Positions 1 to 12,448 of a stretch of DNA of 64,000 nucleotides are shown here, one piece after another. Origin of the DNA: Albitalea sp966211955 (GTDB lineage: Bacteria; Pseudomonadota; Gammaproteobacteria; Burkholderiales; Burkholderiaceae_C). The stretch spans positions 40,093-104,092 of the forward strand of contig CBIHOF010000021.1 of NCBI GenBank assembly GCA_966211955.1, written 5' to 3'. Position numbers and translations under genes: made by a program. How positions within the stretch are numbered: position 1 is the stretch's first letter; each line of letters starts with the position of its first letter. The notes beneath the pieces are model-generated. The model was not told the origin of the DNA and ran no database searches. It saw nothing but the letters and a program-made list of their open reading frames with translations.

Positions 1-1753
<1,753 letters not shown>

Positions 1754-1810
1754 CGTGGCGCAGGGGCGAAACCGGCCATGATACTGGCGCGGTGCCCATC
1801 CACGCGAGGG

Positions 1811-3217
1811 TCAGGGCGCGAGCTTGTCCAGGGCGCGGCGCACGGCCTGCAGCTCGGCATCGGTGAGCGTCACCGTGGCGCTTGCCGGGTCGGCGCCGAG
1901 GCGGTCCCAATGAAGCACGTGGCCGTCCAGGCGCAGGAGGTGCACCGGCTGGCCGTTGTGCAGCAGGCGGACGCTGGCGGTGGCGTTCGCGGCGAGCTTG
2001 TCGCGGGCCACGACCGAATCCGCCGACGTGCGGCCGTTGGCCGATGCGTCGGCCAACCCGGCGGCAGCGGTTTGCCAGCGATTCGCGGCCACGCTGTCCA
2101 CCTCGGCGAGGAAGGCGCTGAGGCTGTCATCGACATTGCGCGGCGCGGTGCCGTCGCGCGACCAGCGCCAGGGCGCCGGTTCCGCGGCGAGGCTGGCGCG
2201 CAGGTTCACGAAAGAGCGCTCGGCCGGCGCGGCGCTCAGGCCGCCGGCCGCGAAACGGGCGGACATGGGAACGGAGGCGGCCGCTGCTTGACGCGATGGC
2301 TGCGCGACCTGCGCCGAGGGTGCCGGTGTCGAGCGTGCGACGTTGCCCGCCTGCGCTTGCTCGGTGGCCGCCGGTGAGGGGGCTGCCACCGGCGCAGGCA
2401 TCGGCGGCGGCATCGCGGCTGGCGATACAGGCGACACACGCGCGGCGGGCGCCGCCGCCGCCATCTGGGTGACCGGCTCCACCACCGGCGGCGCCGGTGA
2501 CATCGACTCGGCCGTGCGTGCGGCCTTGGCCATCGCGTCAGGGGGCGCCTTCAGGGTTGCGCGCTGCTTGTCGTCTCGCAGTTCGGCGGCGCCTTGCCCC
2601 GGCTCGGCCCGGCGTTCGGCCTCGACGGCACGCTTTTGTTCAAGCAGCTCTCGTTTCCTCGCGACAAGGCTTGCATCGGATCCGGACGGCTTGCCGGCCT
2701 TGGCCGCATCGCTCAGCCTTTCGCGACGGGCCACTGCGTCCGCATTGATGGCCGTTGCAGTGCGCGCTTCCGATGACGCGGCCTGTTGAAGGGCCCGCGC
2801 CCGCTCCATGGTGGGCGCCGCCGCCGATGCCCCCGCGGCGCCTGAAGCGGATGCGGCGTCTGCGGCAACAGGTGTGGGTGAGGGTGCCGCAGTCGGCACG
2901 TCGAGCTTCGGCCGCGGCGACATCTCCTCCAGCGGCCGATTCCACATCATCACGCCCACGAGGCTCGCGAGCATCACGCTGGCCGCACCGGCGCCGACGG
3001 CAGGGCGCGCCATCCAGTCCCAGGCGCGCGACCAGAAGGGCGCAGCCGGACGCGGCACCGCAGCGCCCGCGGGCTTGGCCTTGGCCTGCGCCTCGCGAAG
3101 AATCATTTCGCTCAAGGACGGCGGCGGTGCCACGTCTGCATCGGGCGCGTGGCGCAGCGCCTGGCTCAACCAGGCGTCGCGGTCCGAGTCCGGCGGGGGT
3201 GGTGCCGCGGGATTCAT
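1811..3217 (-). CDS. Single-TM, Ala/Pro-rich protein coupled to the upstream ECF sigma gene; possible anti-sigma factor
   Basis: A 468-residue protein with no family I can name. Residues about 1-65 are hydrophilic. A transmembrane segment follows at about 72-92 (VGAGAASVMLASLVGVMMW). Then comes a roughly 270-residue low-complexity Ala/Pro/Arg region, and a folded-looking C-terminal part of about 120 residues starting near PWRWSRDGT and ending LDKLAP. Its ATG lies inside the stop of the ECF sigma gene (ATGA overlap, 3214-3217), so the two are translationally coupled. That position and topology (short cytoplasmic N-terminus, one TM, long outer part) suggest an anti-sigma or signal-sensing partner. 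No HxxxCxxC zinc anti-sigma motif is visible. Function is inferred from context only. Confidence 0.6.
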   Translation of the reverse strand: MNPAAPPPPDSDRDAWLSQALRHAPDADVAPPPSLSEMILREAQAKAKPAGAAVPRPAAPFWSRAWDWMARPAVGAGAASVMLASLVGVMMWNRPLEEMSPRPKLDVPTAAPSPTPVAADAASASGAAGASAAAPTMERARALQQAASSEARTATAINADAVARRERLSDAAKAGKPSGSDASLVARKRELLEQKRAVEAERRAEPGQGAAELRDDKQRATLKAPPDAMAKAARTAESMSPAPPVVEPVTQMAAAAPAARVSPVSPAAMPPPMPAPVAAPSPAATEQAQAGNVARSTPAPSAQVAQPSRQAAAASVPMSARFAAGGLSAAPAERSFVNLRASLAAEPAPWRWSRDGTAPRNVDDSLSAFLAEVDSVAANRWQTAAAGLADASANGRTSADSVVARDKLAANATASVRLLHNGQPVHLLRLDGHVLHWDRLGADPASATVTLTDAELQAVRRALDKLAP

Positions 3218-3852
3218 CGAAGCTCCCCTTGCGCCGCCTCGGGCTGCAACGGCGCGAGGTGGGCGCCCATGCAGGTCCTCAGCTTGCTCATCGCGTAGCG
3301 CAACCGCGTCTTGGCGGTCTCGAAACCCACGCCCAGCGCCGCCGCCACCTCCGCCAGCGGCAGGCCGTCGTCGTGGTGAAGCAGGAAAGTGCTGCGCTGT
3401 GGCAGCGGCAGTTCGTCCAGGCAGTGCAGCAGCCGTTCGCCGGCACGGCGCCAGAACGCGAGGTCTTCGCTGGGCACCACGGCGCTCACGGGCGCCGGCC
3501 AGTGTTGCCAGGCCGCGCCTTGCGGCTCCCAGGGTTCGTCCGATTCATCATCGGTCTCGATCGACACTTCGCGCCCGCTGCGCCGCCACAGGTCGATGAC
3601 GCGGTTGTTGGCGAGCGTGAAGAGCCAGGTGCGAAAGCTCGCGCCCTGCGGATCCCACTGGGCGCGGGCGTTCACCACGCGCAGCCAGGTGTCCTGGAAC
3701 ACCTCGTCGGTCTGCGCAGCCATCGAAGGCCCGAGCAGCCGTCGGATGAAGCGGTACAGGCTCGCCTGGTGCCGCGCGTACAGCGCCTCGAACGCCGACG
3801 CGTCGCCCGCCGCATAGGCGGACATCAGCGCGTCATCGTTCAGGTCATGCAT
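3214..3852 (-). CDS. ECF-family RNA polymerase sigma factor
   Basis: 212 residues. Region sigma2 is clear near the N-terminus: AFEALYARHQASLYRFIRR, then TDEVFQDTWLRVVNARAQWDP and SFRTWLFTLANNRVIDLWRR. Region sigma4 is at about 145-200: LDELPLPQRSTFLLHHDDGL, then LAEVAAALGVGFETAKTRLRYAMSKLR. The start MHDLNDDALM is chosen because sigma2 begins immediately after it; the open frame extends further upstream but with arginine-rich non-coding-like sequence. It overlaps the next gene by 4 nt. It probably directs transcription of a small regulon including its own operon, under control of the downstream membrane protein. Family call is firm; regulon unknown. Confidence 0.9.
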   Translation of the reverse strand: MHDLNDDALMSAYAAGDASAFEALYARHQASLYRFIRRLLGPSMAAQTDEVFQDTWLRVVNARAQWDPQGASFRTWLFTLANNRVIDLWRRSGREVSIETDDESDEPWEPQGAAWQHWPAPVSAVVPSEDLAFWRRAGERLLHCLDELPLPQRSTFLLHHDDGLPLAEVAAALGVGFETAKTRLRYAMSKLRTCMGAHLAPLQPEAAQGELR

Positions 3853-3931
3853 GGGTCGCGAGTCTGCCTCATTCGATGGTGATACGGCCAAGTGGGCCCG
3901 ATGGGGTGAACCCCGCATCGATACGACCTGC

Positions 3932-5809
<1,878 letters not shown>

Positions 5810-6010
5810 GAAGCAACGACTCGGCGGGCGGCGACGCGTGATGGTACGGGAGACACCTTCGGTCGCTGTCCCACCGGTTGGGGTGTATCGAATTCGTCTT
5901 GCGAGGGAGGCATCGTTCGCCCGAAGGAGCCGGTGTGGATACACTCGCCCGCACCACGCGCATCAAGGCATCAACAGCGTGGACCGATTCCAAGCAATCA
6001 AGGGAGGCTC

Positions 6011-6406
6011 ATGCTCTACCGCCCCACTGGCGCGGCGCTTGCCGCAGCCATCATCGTTCTCGCCGGGTGCGCCAGCGAGGTCACACGCCAAGCGGTCGAC
6101 ATGTCGTCGGCCGCGCCCGAGACCGGCAGGCGCTTCACCCTCGGCCAGGCCGCATCGTTCAGGCTCGACTCCGGCTATTCGCGCACCGTGGCAGCCGATA
6201 CCGAATTCGCGGCCGTTGGCCGCATCGCGCAGGGGCTCGTCCTTCGCCCAACCCAGACCGTGCTGACGGTCGAGGGCAAGCACATGCACGAGGCGTATGC
6301 GGTCGTTCGGGACAACACCCTCGTCGGCTTCTACCTGCCAGTCGAAAAGGCTTACTCACCGTTGTCGCAGACAACACTCTTTCCCCTCCTCGAAAGGAAG
6401 CAATGA
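6011..6406 (+). CDS. Small predicted lipoprotein, first gene of a coupled pair
   Basis: 131 residues. A lipoprotein signal peptide runs from MLYRPTGAALAAAIIVLAGC, with the lipobox LAGC giving a lipidated cysteine at residue 20. The mature part (GRRFTLGQAASFRLDSGYSRTVAADTEF...) is a short beta-rich domain that I do not recognise. An AGGGAGG ribosome site at 6001-6007 decides the ATG at 6011 over an upstream in-frame ATG at 5933. Its stop overlaps the start of the next lipoprotein gene (ATGA). It probably acts in the envelope with that partner; no specific function can be assigned. Confidence 0.75.
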   Translation: MLYRPTGAALAAAIIVLAGCASEVTRQAVDMSSAAPETGRRFTLGQAASFRLDSGYSRTVAADTEFAAVGRIAQGLVLRPTQTVLTVEGKHMHEAYAVVRDNTLVGFYLPVEKAYSPLSQTTLFPLLERKQ

Positions 6407-6855
6407 AAGTCCAGACCCTGTTCCGTTTCGCCGCGCTCCTGATGGTGGCGCTCCTGACCGCCTGCGCATCGGGGCCCAAGCATTCGGAAGTGGCTTCGTC
6501 CATCCCCGGCCTCAAGCCCGATCAGGGCCGCGTGTACCTCTACCGCAGCAACAGCATGATGGGTGCGGCGATCCAGCCCAACATCACCATCAACGGCCGG
6601 GTGATGGGCGAGTCCAAGCCGGGCGGATTCTTCTTCGTCGATCTGCCGGCGGGTCCCGTCGAGATCGCGACCTCCACCGAAGTCGAGAAGAAACTGACCT
6701 TCACGCTGGACGCTGGACAGATCCGCTACGTGCGCACGTCCATTGGCTTCGGCCTCATGGTTGGCCGGGTCTATCCTGAACTCGTCGACAACGCCGTGGG
6801 CCAGAAGGAAGTTGCCGACACGAGCTACACCGGCACCGCCCTGAGCAAGCGCTGA
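6403..6855 (+). CDS. DUF2846-like lipoprotein
   Basis: 150 residues. It begins with a lipoprotein signal ending LLTACAS (lipobox LTAC). The mature domain contains GRVYLYRSNSMMGAAIQPNI and INGRVMGESKPGGFFFVDLPAGPVEI, which is the pattern of the DUF2846 family of small envelope lipoproteins. An AAAGGAAG ribosome site sits directly before the ATG, which overlaps the stop of the preceding lipoprotein gene by 4 nt, so the two are co-translated. The molecular role of the family is not established. A hairpin about 50 nt downstream may end the transcript. Confidence 0.8.
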   Translation: MKVQTLFRFAALLMVALLTACASGPKHSEVASSIPGLKPDQGRVYLYRSNSMMGAAIQPNITINGRVMGESKPGGFFFVDLPAGPVEIATSTEVEKKLTFTLDAGQIRYVRTSIGFGLMVGRVYPELVDNAVGQKEVADTSYTGTALSKR

Positions 6856-6902
6856 TCGCCTGGCCGATGAGCCGTCGCCGTGTGGCGCGGCTCTTGTCCC
6901 AA

Positions 6903-6950
6903 AACGCCCGTTCGTGCCCCCGCTTGAGAGGGTCCGGCGGGCGTTCTCTT
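6903..6950 (+). terminator. Possible terminator after the lipoprotein pair
   Basis: AACGCCCG at 6903-6910 pairs with CGGGCGTT at 6938-6945, followed by CTCTTTCCC. The loop is long and itself structured and the T-run is weak, so this is a moderate call. Confidence 0.4.
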
Positions 6951-7034
6951 TCCCGACGCTCGGGGGGTGCGCCGCGCGGAAGTGACAGGCGATAATCGCG
7001 TCCACACACGTTTCACCCCCCGTTCGGAGTTCAC

Positions 7035-7571
7035 ATGGCCTCGGTCAACAAAGTCATCATCGTCGGTAACCTGGGCCGTGACCCCGAGGTTCGCTACAAC
7101 CCCAACGGCGGCGCCTGGTGCACGGTCAGCATCGCCACCACCCGCAACTGGAAGGACAAGACCTCCGGCGAAAAGGTGGAAGAAACCGAATGGCACCGCG
7201 TGGTCTTCAACGACCGCCTGGCCGAGATCGCCGGCGAATACCTGAAGAAGGGCCGCTCGGTGTACGTCGAAGGCCGCCTGAAGACCCGCAAGTGGACCGA
7301 CAAGGACGGCGTGGAGAAATTCACGACCGAGATCGTCGCCAACGAAATGCAGATGCTCGGCGGCCGCGAAGGCATGGGCGGTGGCGCGGGCGGCGGCGAT
7401 GAAGAAGGCGGCTACAGCGGCGGCGGCAACCGCTCGCGCGGCGGCGATGACCGCGGTGGTGACCGTGGCGGAGAAGGCCGCAGCGCCCCGGCCTCGCGCC
7501 CGGCGGCCAGCAAGCCGGCGCCCAAGACGGCGACGGGCTTCGACGACATGGACGACGACATTCCGTTCTAA
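7035..7571 (+). CDS. ssb: Single-stranded DNA-binding protein
   Basis: 178 residues. The OB-fold occupies about residues 1-110, starting ASVNKVIIVGNLGRDPEVRY and containing TEWHRVVFNDRLAEIAGEYL and VYVEGRLKTRKWTDKDG. A Gly/Arg/Asp-rich flexible linker follows, then the acidic interaction tip DDMDDDIPF that recruits RecQ, PriA and other repair proteins. In many Burkholderiales ssb sits close to uvrA with an MFS gene between; here sigma, recQ and lipoprotein genes intervene. An intrinsic terminator follows about 45 nt after the stop. Confidence 0.98.
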   Translation: MASVNKVIIVGNLGRDPEVRYNPNGGAWCTVSIATTRNWKDKTSGEKVEETEWHRVVFNDRLAEIAGEYLKKGRSVYVEGRLKTRKWTDKDGVEKFTTEIVANEMQMLGGREGMGGGAGGGDEEGGYSGGGNRSRGGDDRGGDRGGEGRSAPASRPAASKPAPKTATGFDDMDDDIPF

Positions 7572-7616
7572 ATCGACGGAACAAGCGCATGCCCGGCCAC
7601 GCCGGTGCAGCCACGG

Positions 7617-7655
7617 TGGCGGGAAGACTGAAAAGTCTCCCGCCATTTTTCTTTT
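7617..7655 (+). terminator. Intrinsic terminator of ssb
   Basis: TGGCGGGAAGAC and GTCTCCCGCCA form a stem with one bulged A around an AAAA-containing loop, followed directly by TTTTTCTTTT. Strong rho-independent pattern. Confidence 0.85.
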
Positions 7656-7750
7656 GTAGAACTTGCTTACCTGTTCATGCTCGATTCTTCTTGCACCTCA
7701 CGCAACGTGAGGCTCTAAGGTGCGCGACAGGCCCATGAGGCGTCGAACTC

Positions 7751-9223
7751 ATGGCCGAACACCTGGGAGCGATGAACATGTACGACGAACACTTGAGCGA
7801 CAACGATTCCAAGAGCAGTCAGGCCGCGGATGGCGGCAGCGCGCAGCACGCCGGCGCGGCGTGGCCCGTGCTTTGCGCGGCAGTGAGCGACGCGATGGCG
7901 CGCTTGCTGCCGGTCGACGGCGAGGCGGCCCAGGCCCTGGCCTTGCGCTGGATGCGGCTGGCAGCGCAGACAAAGCGAATCGAGGCCGACCCCGCGATGC
8001 TGCGCTGGATCGGCGAGGCCTTCATCCATGCGCGCTGTCATCTGTTCGCCAAGCACCTGAGCCGGGCCCAGACGGATGAAGTCCGCCGTCGCCAGCTCGC
8101 CGGCATGTCTCACATGCAGGCCTGGCCGGCGCTCGTGGCCGAGCTGCGTGCGCAGATGGAGGCGGAATCCGCCATCGAATCGCCCGCCGTGCAAGACATC
8201 GTGAAGCGCTGGCAGCAGCTGTTTCGCGACAGCTACTGCGGCGACGATGCGGCGCTCGAATCCGCCGTGCGCGAAGCCCTTGTGCTGGAGCCGGAGCTGC
8301 AGCTGGGCGTGGGCATGGACGAGGCACTGCTCACCTACCTCCACCGCGCGCACGTCGTTGCGCACCACGTGCCGCTGGCCAATGCGGGCCCCAAGCCCAG
8401 TGCGCTGATGGTCGCGGTGCAGCGTGCTGCGCACCAGTTGGTGGACACGCCGCGCGTGTTCGACGATTCGCTGGCGATTCGCATCCTCGGCCCCGAGGGC
8501 GCCGAGGCGCTCACGTCGGACCTCGGCCGGTTCCGCGAGCCCTTGGCCCTCGGGCTGCGCAGCTCGGTCGTCGTGCGCAGCCGCTTTGCCGAAGACGAGT
8601 GGGCGGCGGCGATCGAGCGTGGTGTCCGACAGTACGTGGTGCTGGGCGCGGGCCTGGACACCAGCGTCTACCGGCATCCCGACACGCCTGGCCGCATGTT
8701 CGAGGTCGACCTGCCCACCACGCAGGCCTGGAAGCGCGCCCGGCTGAAGGAAGCGGGCATCGAGACCCCGCCGTCGCTGCAGTACGTGCCGGTCGATTTC
8801 GAGACGATCAGCCTGGCGCAAGGCCTGGCCCGTGCAGGTTTCGATGCCTCGCGGCCGGCGTTCTTCAGCTGGCTGGGCGTGTCCATGTACCTCGATGAGG
8901 CGTCGATCATCCAGACCCTGCGCTTCATCGGCCGCGGCGCGCCGGGCACCTCGGTGGTGTTCGACTACATCACGCCGTTCGCGAGCCTGCCGATGATGAT
9001 GCGCGTCGCGATGGAGCAGCTCGCGGCCCGGCTTGCGGCCAGCGGCGAGCCTTGGAAGACCCACTTCGAGCCTGCGGCCCTCGCCGACATCCTGGCGTCG
9101 CTCGGCTTCTCGCAATCCCGCTCGTGGGCGCCCGAGGAGCTGAACGCCCGTTACCTGGCCGGGCGCACCGACGGCCTGCACATGGGGCCTGGACCAGGAC
9201 GGTTCATGCACGCAACGGTCTAG
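7751..9223 (+). CDS. Class I SAM-dependent methyltransferase (leucine carboxyl methyltransferase type) with an N-terminal TipAS-like repeat region
   Basis: 490 residues in two parts. The C-terminal half (about 215-490) is an LCM/PpmA-type methyltransferase: QYVVLGAGLDTSVYRHPD (the SAM-binding loop), MFEVDLPTTQAWKRARL, then FFSWLGVSMYLDEASIIQTL. The N-terminal half is helical and holds two similar stretches, AQALALRWMRLAAQTKRIEAD and VQDIVKRWQQLFRDSYCGDD, each followed by an acidic-aromatic helix. These resemble the TipAS ligand-recognition module. The start is uncertain: ATGs at 7751, 7772 and 7778 are all in frame, and GGGAG at 7765-7769 best serves 7778. Substrate unknown. It is monocistronic, with its own terminator. 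Confidence 0.8.
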   Translation: MAEHLGAMNMYDEHLSDNDSKSSQAADGGSAQHAGAAWPVLCAAVSDAMARLLPVDGEAAQALALRWMRLAAQTKRIEADPAMLRWIGEAFIHARCHLFAKHLSRAQTDEVRRRQLAGMSHMQAWPALVAELRAQMEAESAIESPAVQDIVKRWQQLFRDSYCGDDAALESAVREALVLEPELQLGVGMDEALLTYLHRAHVVAHHVPLANAGPKPSALMVAVQRAAHQLVDTPRVFDDSLAIRILGPEGAEALTSDLGRFREPLALGLRSSVVVRSRFAEDEWAAAIERGVRQYVVLGAGLDTSVYRHPDTPGRMFEVDLPTTQAWKRARLKEAGIETPPSLQYVPVDFETISLAQGLARAGFDASRPAFFSWLGVSMYLDEASIIQTLRFIGRGAPGTSVVFDYITPFASLPMMMRVAMEQLAARLAASGEPWKTHFEPAALADILASLGFSQSRSWAPEELNARYLAGRTDGLHMGPGPGRFMHATV

Positions 9224-9252
9224 CAAGACCGCGTGTTGGCGGACGATGAAAG

Positions 9253-9275
9253 ACCCGGCACCCGCCGGGTTTTTT
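9253..9275 (+). terminator. Intrinsic terminator of the methyltransferase gene
   Basis: Perfect 7-bp stem ACCCGGC/GCCGGGT with a 4-nt loop and a T6 tail. Confidence 0.9.
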
Positions 9276-9417
9276 CATCCGTCCGTTACCTCGGAAACCC
9301 GGCCTTGCCGGCACTTCGGCGCGATCTGGCCCTAACATCGCTGCCACCCATGAAGCGCACTTCAATTCCTCGGCGTCCAAGCGGCGGTCCCCCGACCGGG
9401 CGAGGCGGCGGCCTCTG

Positions 9418-12210
9418 ATGCAAAGCGTCGGGCTTCGCAGGCGCTTCGCGGTGCTGGTGGTGGCCGCCATCCTGCCGCTGGCGGCGATGTCCGGCTTCGG
9501 CCTCTACGCCCTGGTGCAGCAGCAGCGCGAGCAGGCCGAGCGCTCGAGCCTCGAACTCGCGCGGGCCCTGGGCACCGCGGTCGACGGTGAGCTGCGCAGC
9601 ACCGTCGCCATCCTCGAAGGGCTGGCCACCGCCTCTTCGCTGGACGGCGGCAACATGGACGAGTTCTACCGCGTCGCGCAGCGCGTGGTGGCCACCCGGC
9701 CGCAGTGGCGCGCCATCATCCTGCACGACCCGAGCGGCCAGGTCACGATGCACACCGGCTACCCGCAGGGTCGCGCCGATCTCGCCATCTCCGAGCCGGG
9801 CAGCTTCGACCAGCTGATTCGCACCCGCGCGCCGCTGGTGGGGCCCATGCGACGCGGGCAGCGCGGCGAGCAGGGCATCCCCGTGCGCGTGCCGGTGCTG
9901 CGCGACGGCAGCCTGCGCTACGTGCTCACCGGCGTCGTCAACCCGGATGCAATCGTCGACGTCGTCTCGCACCAGAAGGTGCCCGACGACTGGATCGTCT
10001 CTGTCTTTGATGCCAAGGGTTCGCGCGTGGCGCGTTCCCGCGAGCACGCCAAGTTTCTCGGCGGCCCGCCCGCGCCGAGCCTGCAGCGGCTGATGAGCGC
10101 GGTGGGCGACGAGGGCGTGGGCACGACCTACGCGCTCGAAGGCGAATCCATCCTCACGGCCGTTTCCCGCAGCAAGACCAGCGGCTGGACGGTGGCCATC
10201 GGCATTCCCACCGCTGGCGTCGATGCGGGCGTGATGCGCTCGGCCGCGGCCTATGGAGGCGGCATCCTGTTGTCGGCGCTGCTCGGCGGCCTCGCCGCGT
10301 TCGCCATCGCGCGCGGCATCAACCGACCCATCGGCGACCTGCGCCGCGCCGCGCAGGCGCTCGGCCGTGGGCTGCCACCCACCATCGCGCGCTCGGACAT
10401 CCGCGAGATCCAGGAAGTCGCCGACGCGCTGGTGTCCGCAAGCGAGCAGCGCTCGCGCGACGAGGCCGAGCGCGAGCGCCTGCTCGCCGCTGAACGCAAC
10501 GCCCGCGGCGGCGCCGAGCACGCGCGCCGCCGGCTGGAACTGCTGGCCTCCGCCGGCGCAGTGTTCTCGCGCTCGCTGCAGCCGCATGCGACGCTGGAAG
10601 CCATCGCCTCCATCGTCGTGCCCAACATCGCCGACTGGTGCCGCGTGGACCTCGTCGATGCGGAGGGCAACTTGCAGCGCGCGCTGACGCACCACACCGA
10701 CCCGCAGAAGACGCGCTTCGGCCAGGAGCTGGTGCAGCGCCTGCATGCGTCGGCCGAGACACCGGGGTCGATGGCCTGGGCCGTCGCCACCGGCCGCTCG
10801 CACCTTGCGCACTTCGATCCGCCCAATGAATACGACCGCCTGCGTGACCGCGACCTCTTGACCTTCGCGCAGGCCATCGGACTGCGCGCCTATTTCATCG
10901 TGCCGCTGGTGGCGCGCGGCCGCACGCTGGGCGCGCTCGCGGCCTTGCAGGCTGAATCCGACCGCCAGTTCAGCGAGGACGACTGCGCCCTGTTGGTCGA
11001 GCTCGCCCAGCGCGCGGCACTCGCGCTGGACAACGCGCGGCTGTATGCCGATGCACAGGCGGCGCGCGCGCAGTCCGAAACCGCCAACCGCGTGAAGGAC
11101 GAGTTCCTCGCGATGCTCGGCCACGAGCTGCGCAACCCGCTCGCGCCCATCGTCACCGCACTGCACTTGATGGCCCGCCGCGGCGGGCAGGAATCGGCGA
11201 TGGAGCGGCGCATCATCGAGCGCCAGGTGGCGCACCTGCTGCGCCTGGTGGACGACCTGCTCGACGTGTCGCGCATCGCGCGCGGCAAGATCCAGCTGAG
11301 CCTGGAGCGCGTGCGCATCCAGTCGGTGGTGGACCGCGCCTTGGAGATCACGCAGCCCGCGCTCGAACGCCGCGCGCAGCCGGTGGCCGTGAGCCTGCCG
11401 AAGGAGCCGGTCTTCGTCAACGGCGACGCCGTGCGGCTCGCGCAGGTGTTGGCCAATCTGCTCACCAACGCCGCCAAGTTCACGCCCGGTGATGCACGCA
11501 TCGCCATCAACGTGCGGGTGGATGGCGATTCGGTGGAGATGGTCGTGGCCGACCACGGCAGCGGCATCTCGCCCGACCTGTTGCCCCGCGTGTTCGACCT
11601 CTTCACCCAGGGCGAGCAGGGCATGGACCGCCACGCCGGCGGTCTCGGCCTGGGCCTGGCCATCGTGAAGACACTGGTCACCTTGCATGGCGGCACGGTG
11701 AGCGCCGCCAGCGAAGGCATCGGCCGCGGCGCGACCTTCACCGTGCGCCTGCCCATCGCGCAGCAGGAAGCCGTGGCCGACGTGAGCGCGCCGCCACCCG
11801 TGACCATCGCACGCCACAGCGGCCGCGTGCTGCTGGTGGACGACAACGTCGATGCCGCAGAACTGCTGCAAGTGGTGCTGGCCGATGCTGGCTACGACGT
11901 GCGCACCGCCTACGACGGTCCCGGTGCACTCGCGTCGCTCGACAGCTTCACGCCGGACGTCGCGCTGCTCGACATCGGCCTGCCCGGCATGGACGGCTAC
12001 GAACTGGCAGGCCGCCTTCGCGCCGATCCGCGCCTGCGCAGCATGCGGCCCTTGCGCCTCGTCGCCTTGACCGGCTACGGCCGCGAACACGACCGGGCGC
12101 GCGCGCTTGCCACGCACTTCGACGAGCACCTGGTGAAGCCGGTGTCAGCGGAGGATTTGCTCACGACGATGGCGAAGTTGCTGGACAGCCCGGTGACGAC
12201 GCCGGGTTGA
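9418..12210 (+). CDS. Hybrid sensor histidine kinase/response regulator (Cache-HAMP-GAF-HisKA-HATPase-REC)
   Basis: 930 residues, inner membrane. TM1 is at about 10-32. A periplasmic Cache-like sensor spans about 40-270, and TM2 is at about 278-300, leading into HAMP (ARGINRPIGDLRRAAQALGRG). A GAF domain covers about 375-545. The phosphoacceptor His lies in EFLAMLGHELRNPLAPIV near residue 567. HATPase motifs are NLLTNAAKFTPGD and GLGLGLAIVKTLVTLHGG. A C-terminal receiver starts RVLLVDDNVDAAELLQ, with the phospho-Asp in LLDIGLPGMDGYEL and the conserved Lys in HLVKPVS. No output-domain regulator gene adjoins it, so it probably feeds a regulator encoded elsewhere. Signal unknown. Confidence 0.93.
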   Translation: MQSVGLRRRFAVLVVAAILPLAAMSGFGLYALVQQQREQAERSSLELARALGTAVDGELRSTVAILEGLATASSLDGGNMDEFYRVAQRVVATRPQWRAIILHDPSGQVTMHTGYPQGRADLAISEPGSFDQLIRTRAPLVGPMRRGQRGEQGIPVRVPVLRDGSLRYVLTGVVNPDAIVDVVSHQKVPDDWIVSVFDAKGSRVARSREHAKFLGGPPAPSLQRLMSAVGDEGVGTTYALEGESILTAVSRSKTSGWTVAIGIPTAGVDAGVMRSAAAYGGGILLSALLGGLAAFAIARGINRPIGDLRRAAQALGRGLPPTIARSDIREIQEVADALVSASEQRSRDEAERERLLAAERNARGGAEHARRRLELLASAGAVFSRSLQPHATLEAIASIVVPNIADWCRVDLVDAEGNLQRALTHHTDPQKTRFGQELVQRLHASAETPGSMAWAVATGRSHLAHFDPPNEYDRLRDRDLLTFAQAIGLRAYFIVPLVARGRTLGALAALQAESDRQFSEDDCALLVELAQRAALALDNARLYADAQAARAQSETANRVKDEFLAMLGHELRNPLAPIVTALHLMARRGGQESAMERRIIERQVAHLLRLVDDLLDVSRIARGKIQLSLERVRIQSVVDRALEITQPALERRAQPVAVSLPKEPVFVNGDAVRLAQVLANLLTNAAKFTPGDARIAINVRVDGDSVEMVVADHGSGISPDLLPRVFDLFTQGEQGMDRHAGGLGLGLAIVKTLVTLHGGTVSAASEGIGRGATFTVRLPIAQQEAVADVSAPPPVTIARHSGRVLLVDDNVDAAELLQVVLADAGYDVRTAYDGPGALASLDSFTPDVALLDIGLPGMDGYELAGRLRADPRLRSMRPLRLVALTGYGREHDRARALATHFDEHLVKPVSAEDLLTTMAKLLDSPVTTPG

Positions 12211-12448
12211 TCTGCAGGCCGAGGCCGCCACGCTTCGTCCTCACGCGGCCGCCTTCGCGGGCAGCGCCGGGCGCGAGCCGTCCCTGAGTTAACTTGAGGC
12301 CTTCGATTGCAGGAGGCCACCATGACCATCTCCTGAGGCATGGCATCGGCAGGGTCATGTTCGCCGAGGCCGATACCTCACGAGGATCGCATCCGGGCCC
12401 GGATCGGCCGGCTCGCACGGTCGTCGGCCTGAGGCCTTCCGGACCAGC
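12211..12448. other. Intergenic gap without a recognisable gene
   Basis: 238 nt between the converging hybrid kinase and flavin reductase genes. It holds no plausible ORF with a ribosome site and no clear T-tailed hairpin. Nothing else is seen. Confidence 0.5.

Noticed and set aside
9286..12129. 947-codon open frame antisense to the hybrid histidine kinase
   Set aside because: It mirrors the codon structure of a clear kinase, is rich in His/Arg/Ala as expected for the complementary frame of high-GC coding DNA, and shows no domain or ribosome site.
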